From the NCBI GenBank assembly GCA_010671975.1, contig JAAHIA010000272.1, positions 1 to 6,872 on the forward strand: a stretch of 6,872 nt of DNA, given 5' to 3'. The DNA comes from Leptolyngbya sp. SIO4C1. GTDB taxonomy: Bacteria; Cyanobacteriota; Cyanobacteriia; Phormidesmidales; Phormidesmidaceae. A model generated the notes under the pieces. That model saw only the letters and a program-made list of their open reading frames with translations. It had not been told where the DNA came from and did not search any database. Shown piece after piece: positions 5,489 through 6,872 of this stretch. Within the stretch, counting starts at the first letter, position 1. The number at the start of each line of letters is the position of its first letter. The translations under genes were made by a program, and so were the position numbers.

Positions 5489-6645
5489 ACGGGTAGGCTC
5501 TGAACGGTGGATTCGATTCCCTCACGGGTGATGGTAAAGCTCTGTCGGTAGTCACCTCTTTGGATCCTGTGGGTCACGCTTTTAACGTAGTAGAGACCGT
5601 CGTAGGTTAGCCCAGCGCCGCGCAGTCCCACCAGCTTACGAATCTCTAAGAGATCGCCATAGCGATCGGTATCGACTTCGCCGGTCATGGTCACCACGTC
5701 ATCGGTAGAGCGATCGACGACCGCCTGCGCGCGCGCGTCGGTTTGCGCCGTCGTCCGGCCCGACTCGCGAAACTGCATTAACCGGGTATGAGGCTGCGAT
5801 CGCGCCCCTTGTGCCAGTGGCGATCGCGCTGCCAGCGAAGGCCGCTGACTCTGCTCAATGTTCACTGAGCCAATTCTGTTGGTTTGCCGGTCCTGATTGC
5901 GCCCCGCCACTTTGGTAGCAGAGAGCGCATTGTTTTGCAGCCTAATCGAATTTAGATTAGTGAAGTAGCCCATGTTGATCGAGAGCGCTCGCTGTATTTC
6001 GCGCGTTTGGCGACGCTTAGGCGGTCCCCAATAGGCTGTGTTCTTATTTAAGCCTGGTCCGGGTGTGACATAGAAGACATAGGCATAGCGCTGAGCCAGC
6101 AGATTCACATAGTCCAAATCGGTGCCCTGTTGTACCGGAATCCGATCGTTACGATGGGGCGTTTCTTGATTAGGGGGCGCTTGCACCTCTGGAACCAGCC
6201 CATAGGGACTGCGATAGTCATTGACAATACGCTCTACAATCGTTTGTGGATTCTGTGCTGTGTGCTCGACCGACTTTTCTTCGAGATCCATCATCACGCT
6301 CACATCTTCGCCGGTGATGGTGAACGTTGACTGCCCCGGCATAAAGCTAGGAGACAGCTGCTGATTGGTAATAATGCCATCCATTAGTAGGCGAGCCGTC
6401 GGAGGCATCATCATTTGAATGATCACACGGTTAAATACTTTCAATAGTGGATTTTTGATCAGCTGATAGTCCTTTAGATCTAGGCTGCCAGATCGCCCTA
6501 CCTGAAAGATCAGCTGAAAGCCTGAGCGACCAGCATCCGTATGGGTAACTTCTAGGCTCTGAAACGCCTCCATGACAAACTGTGGGGCAGGTTCAGGTCG
6601 CGACTCCCCAAAACGCAGATTGAGAGTGATCCCACCGCCCATCAT
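5485..6645 (-). CDS. gp27-like hub protein of the phage late-control D family
   Basis: This 386-residue protein resembles the N-terminal (gp27-like) half of VgrG/Afp8. By family knowledge it forms a trimeric ring under the inner tube and carries the spike. Seen in the sequence: a beta-rich start (residues 5-50) with G-F-Q-L-I-F-Q-V-G; the first barrel with M-D-G-I-I-T-N-Q-Q-L and F-T-I-T-G-E-D-V-S-V-M-M-D-L (about 88-121); a helix and Y-V-N-L-L-A-Q-R-Y-A-Y-V-F-Y-V (179-193), typical of the late-control D core; a Q/R/S/A-rich loop (about 250-310); and a C-terminal barrel ending Y-Y-V-K-S-V-T-H-R-I-Q-R-G-D-Y-R-Q-S-F (352-370). There is no signal peptide or membrane segment. The start at 6645 was chosen on Shine-Dalgarno spacing. 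The stop overlaps the spike gene start in an ATGA junction, indicating coupled synthesis. The gp27 and gp5 parts are separate genes here rather than fused as in VgrG. Confidence 0.9.
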   Translation of the reverse strand: MMGGGITLNLRFGESRPEPAPQFVMEAFQSLEVTHTDAGRSGFQLIFQVGRSGSLDLKDYQLIKNPLLKVFNRVIIQMMMPPTARLLMDGIITNQQLSPSFMPGQSTFTITGEDVSVMMDLEEKSVEHTAQNPQTIVERIVNDYRSPYGLVPEVQAPPNQETPHRNDRIPVQQGTDLDYVNLLAQRYAYVFYVTPGPGLNKNTAYWGPPKRRQTREIQRALSINMGYFTNLNSIRLQNNALSATKVAGRNQDRQTNRIGSVNIEQSQRPSLAARSPLAQGARSQPHTRLMQFRESGRTTAQTDARAQAVVDRSTDDVVTMTGEVDTDRYGDLLEIRKLVGLRGAGLTYDGLYYVKSVTHRIQRGDYRQSFTITREGIESTVQSLPV

Positions 6646-6653
6646 GGCCAATA

Positions 6654-6659
6654 CCCCTT
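6654..6659 (-). promoter_or_regulatory. Shine-Dalgarno that sets the start of the hub gene
   Basis: AAGGGG on the minus strand overlaps the TAA stop of the upstream LysM-type gene. It lies 8 nt before the ATG at 6645 but only 2 nt before an in-frame TTG at 6651. The spacing therefore supports the ATG at 6645 (a second ATG follows directly at 6642) over the TTG. Confidence 0.7.
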
Positions 6660-6872
6660 ACACCTGAGGCTGCGGAATGCGCAACCGCTGCCCTATGTCT
6701 GCCGTTAGCGCCGTCGGATTCATCGCATTGTTCGCGTCGCAGACTTGCCAAAACTGTTCTGGATCGCCTAGCGCGTTAGCTGTAATCAAATCGAGCCGAT
6801 CTTCTGCGGTAATGGTGACCTCTCCTAACAGCGGTAGGTCTTGGCCATTGGGCAAAAAGCGTCGACAGACAT
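6658..6872 (-). CDS. LysM-type eCIS tube-end/baseplate protein (5' partial)
   Basis: Only the C-terminal 70 residues are in the window. The frame stays open to the right edge (V-C-R-R-F-L-P-N...), so the true start lies beyond 6872; the in-frame TTG at 6855 is not a credible start. The visible part contains the R-R-F-L-P segment, then a LysM-like fold with the pattern D-R-L-D-x-I-T-A and the signature G-D-P-E-Q-F-W-x-V-C-D-A-N-N-A-M-x-P, ending in R-L-R-I-P. From family knowledge, such small LysM-containing proteins (Afp7-like; compare T4 gp53 and phage tail protein X) sit between the inner tube and the hub/spike and help join tube to baseplate. They are not peptidoglycan hydrolases. It is immediately followed by the hub gene, whose Shine-Dalgarno overlaps this stop codon. 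Family assignment is confident; full length is unknown. Confidence 0.86.
   Translation of the reverse strand, partial: VCRRFLPNGQDLPLLGEVTITAEDRLDLITANALGDPEQFWQVCDANNAMNPTALTADIGQRLRIPQPQV

Larger units (their letters stand above)
943..5827. repeat. HIP1 palindromes (GCGATCGC), eight dispersed copies
   Basis: Exact copies lie at 943-950, 1352-1359, 2287-2294, 2445-2452, 2595-2602, 4546-4553, 5796-5803 and 5820-5827, all inside coding sequence. About 0.1 copy would be expected by chance in this length at even base composition. HIP1 over-representation is a known cyanobacterial trait and is my main evidence for the host group. None occurs in the AT-richer leftmost 940 bases. Confidence 0.9.

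Noticed and set aside
4875..5503. Two plus-strand reading frames (4875-5216 and 5168-5503) with hydrophobic, membrane-like stretches
   Set aside because: They are antisense to the repetitive spike gene. Its Asn/Ser/Gln-rich codons read as Leu/Val/Ile-rich on the other strand. No ribosome site or family signature supports them.
5727..5738. GC-alternating run inside the hub gene
   Set aside because: A short CG-rich run within Ala/Arg codons of a coding region; nothing suggests a regulatory or structural role.
6649..6651. TTG as start of the hub gene
   Set aside because: It is only 2 nt from the Shine-Dalgarno at 6654-6659, whereas the ATG at 6645 has normal 8-nt spacing.
6853..6855. TTG as start of the LysM-type gene
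   Set aside because: The frame is open upstream and the preceding residues (C-R-R-F) belong to the conserved R-R-F-L-P segment, so the gene begins outside the window.
1..6872. Promoters or terminators between genes
   Set aside because: All junctions are overlaps or gaps of 12 nt or less, and I found no hairpin followed by a T-run on the minus strand at any junction.

Overview
The window reads as the baseplate and spike section of an extracellular contractile injection system (eCIS, a phage-tail-like particle of the Afp/PVC kind). The host is probably a cyanobacterium. The palindrome GCGATCGC, the HIP1 element that many cyanobacterial genomes over-represent, occurs eight times in 6.9 kb. The gene set also fits the eCIS family found in cyanobacteria, including the thylakoid-anchored type. 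Species cannot be read from the sequence.

All seven genes lie on the minus strand, so the biological order runs from right to left: (1) a 5'-truncated LysM-type tube-end protein (6658 to past 6872); (2) a gp27-like hub of the phage late-control D family (5485-6645); (3) a gp5/VgrG-like spike with an OB domain and a repetitive needle (4682-5488); (4) a PAAR-like tip protein (4359-4682); (5) a gp25/GPW sheath-initiator and baseplate protein (3997-4356); (6) a large baseplate J-like wedge protein of 815 aa (1548-3995); (7) a second baseplate wedge protein whose first 517 residues fill 1-1551 and which continues beyond the left edge.

The genes are packed without room for promoters. Three junctions overlap (ATGA, TGATG, ATGA) and the rest are gaps of 1, 2 and 12 nt. 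I see no internal promoter or terminator, so this is the interior of one long, translationally coupled operon. The sheath, tube, tape-measure, ATPase and effector genes would lie outside the window.

Functionally, the hub, spike and PAAR tip should form the central puncturing device. The LysM-type protein links it to the inner tube, gp25 nucleates the sheath, and the two wedge proteins form the surrounding baseplate.

The unusual part is the left end. The second wedge protein starts as a normal family member, then from about residue 283 runs into three degenerate Asp-box (BNR/beta-propeller-like) repeats with an exact 43-residue period, followed by a separate beta-rich module. The DNA encoding this part is visibly AT-richer than the rest of the operon. 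It looks like an accessory recognition or anchoring module inserted into a structural baseplate protein.
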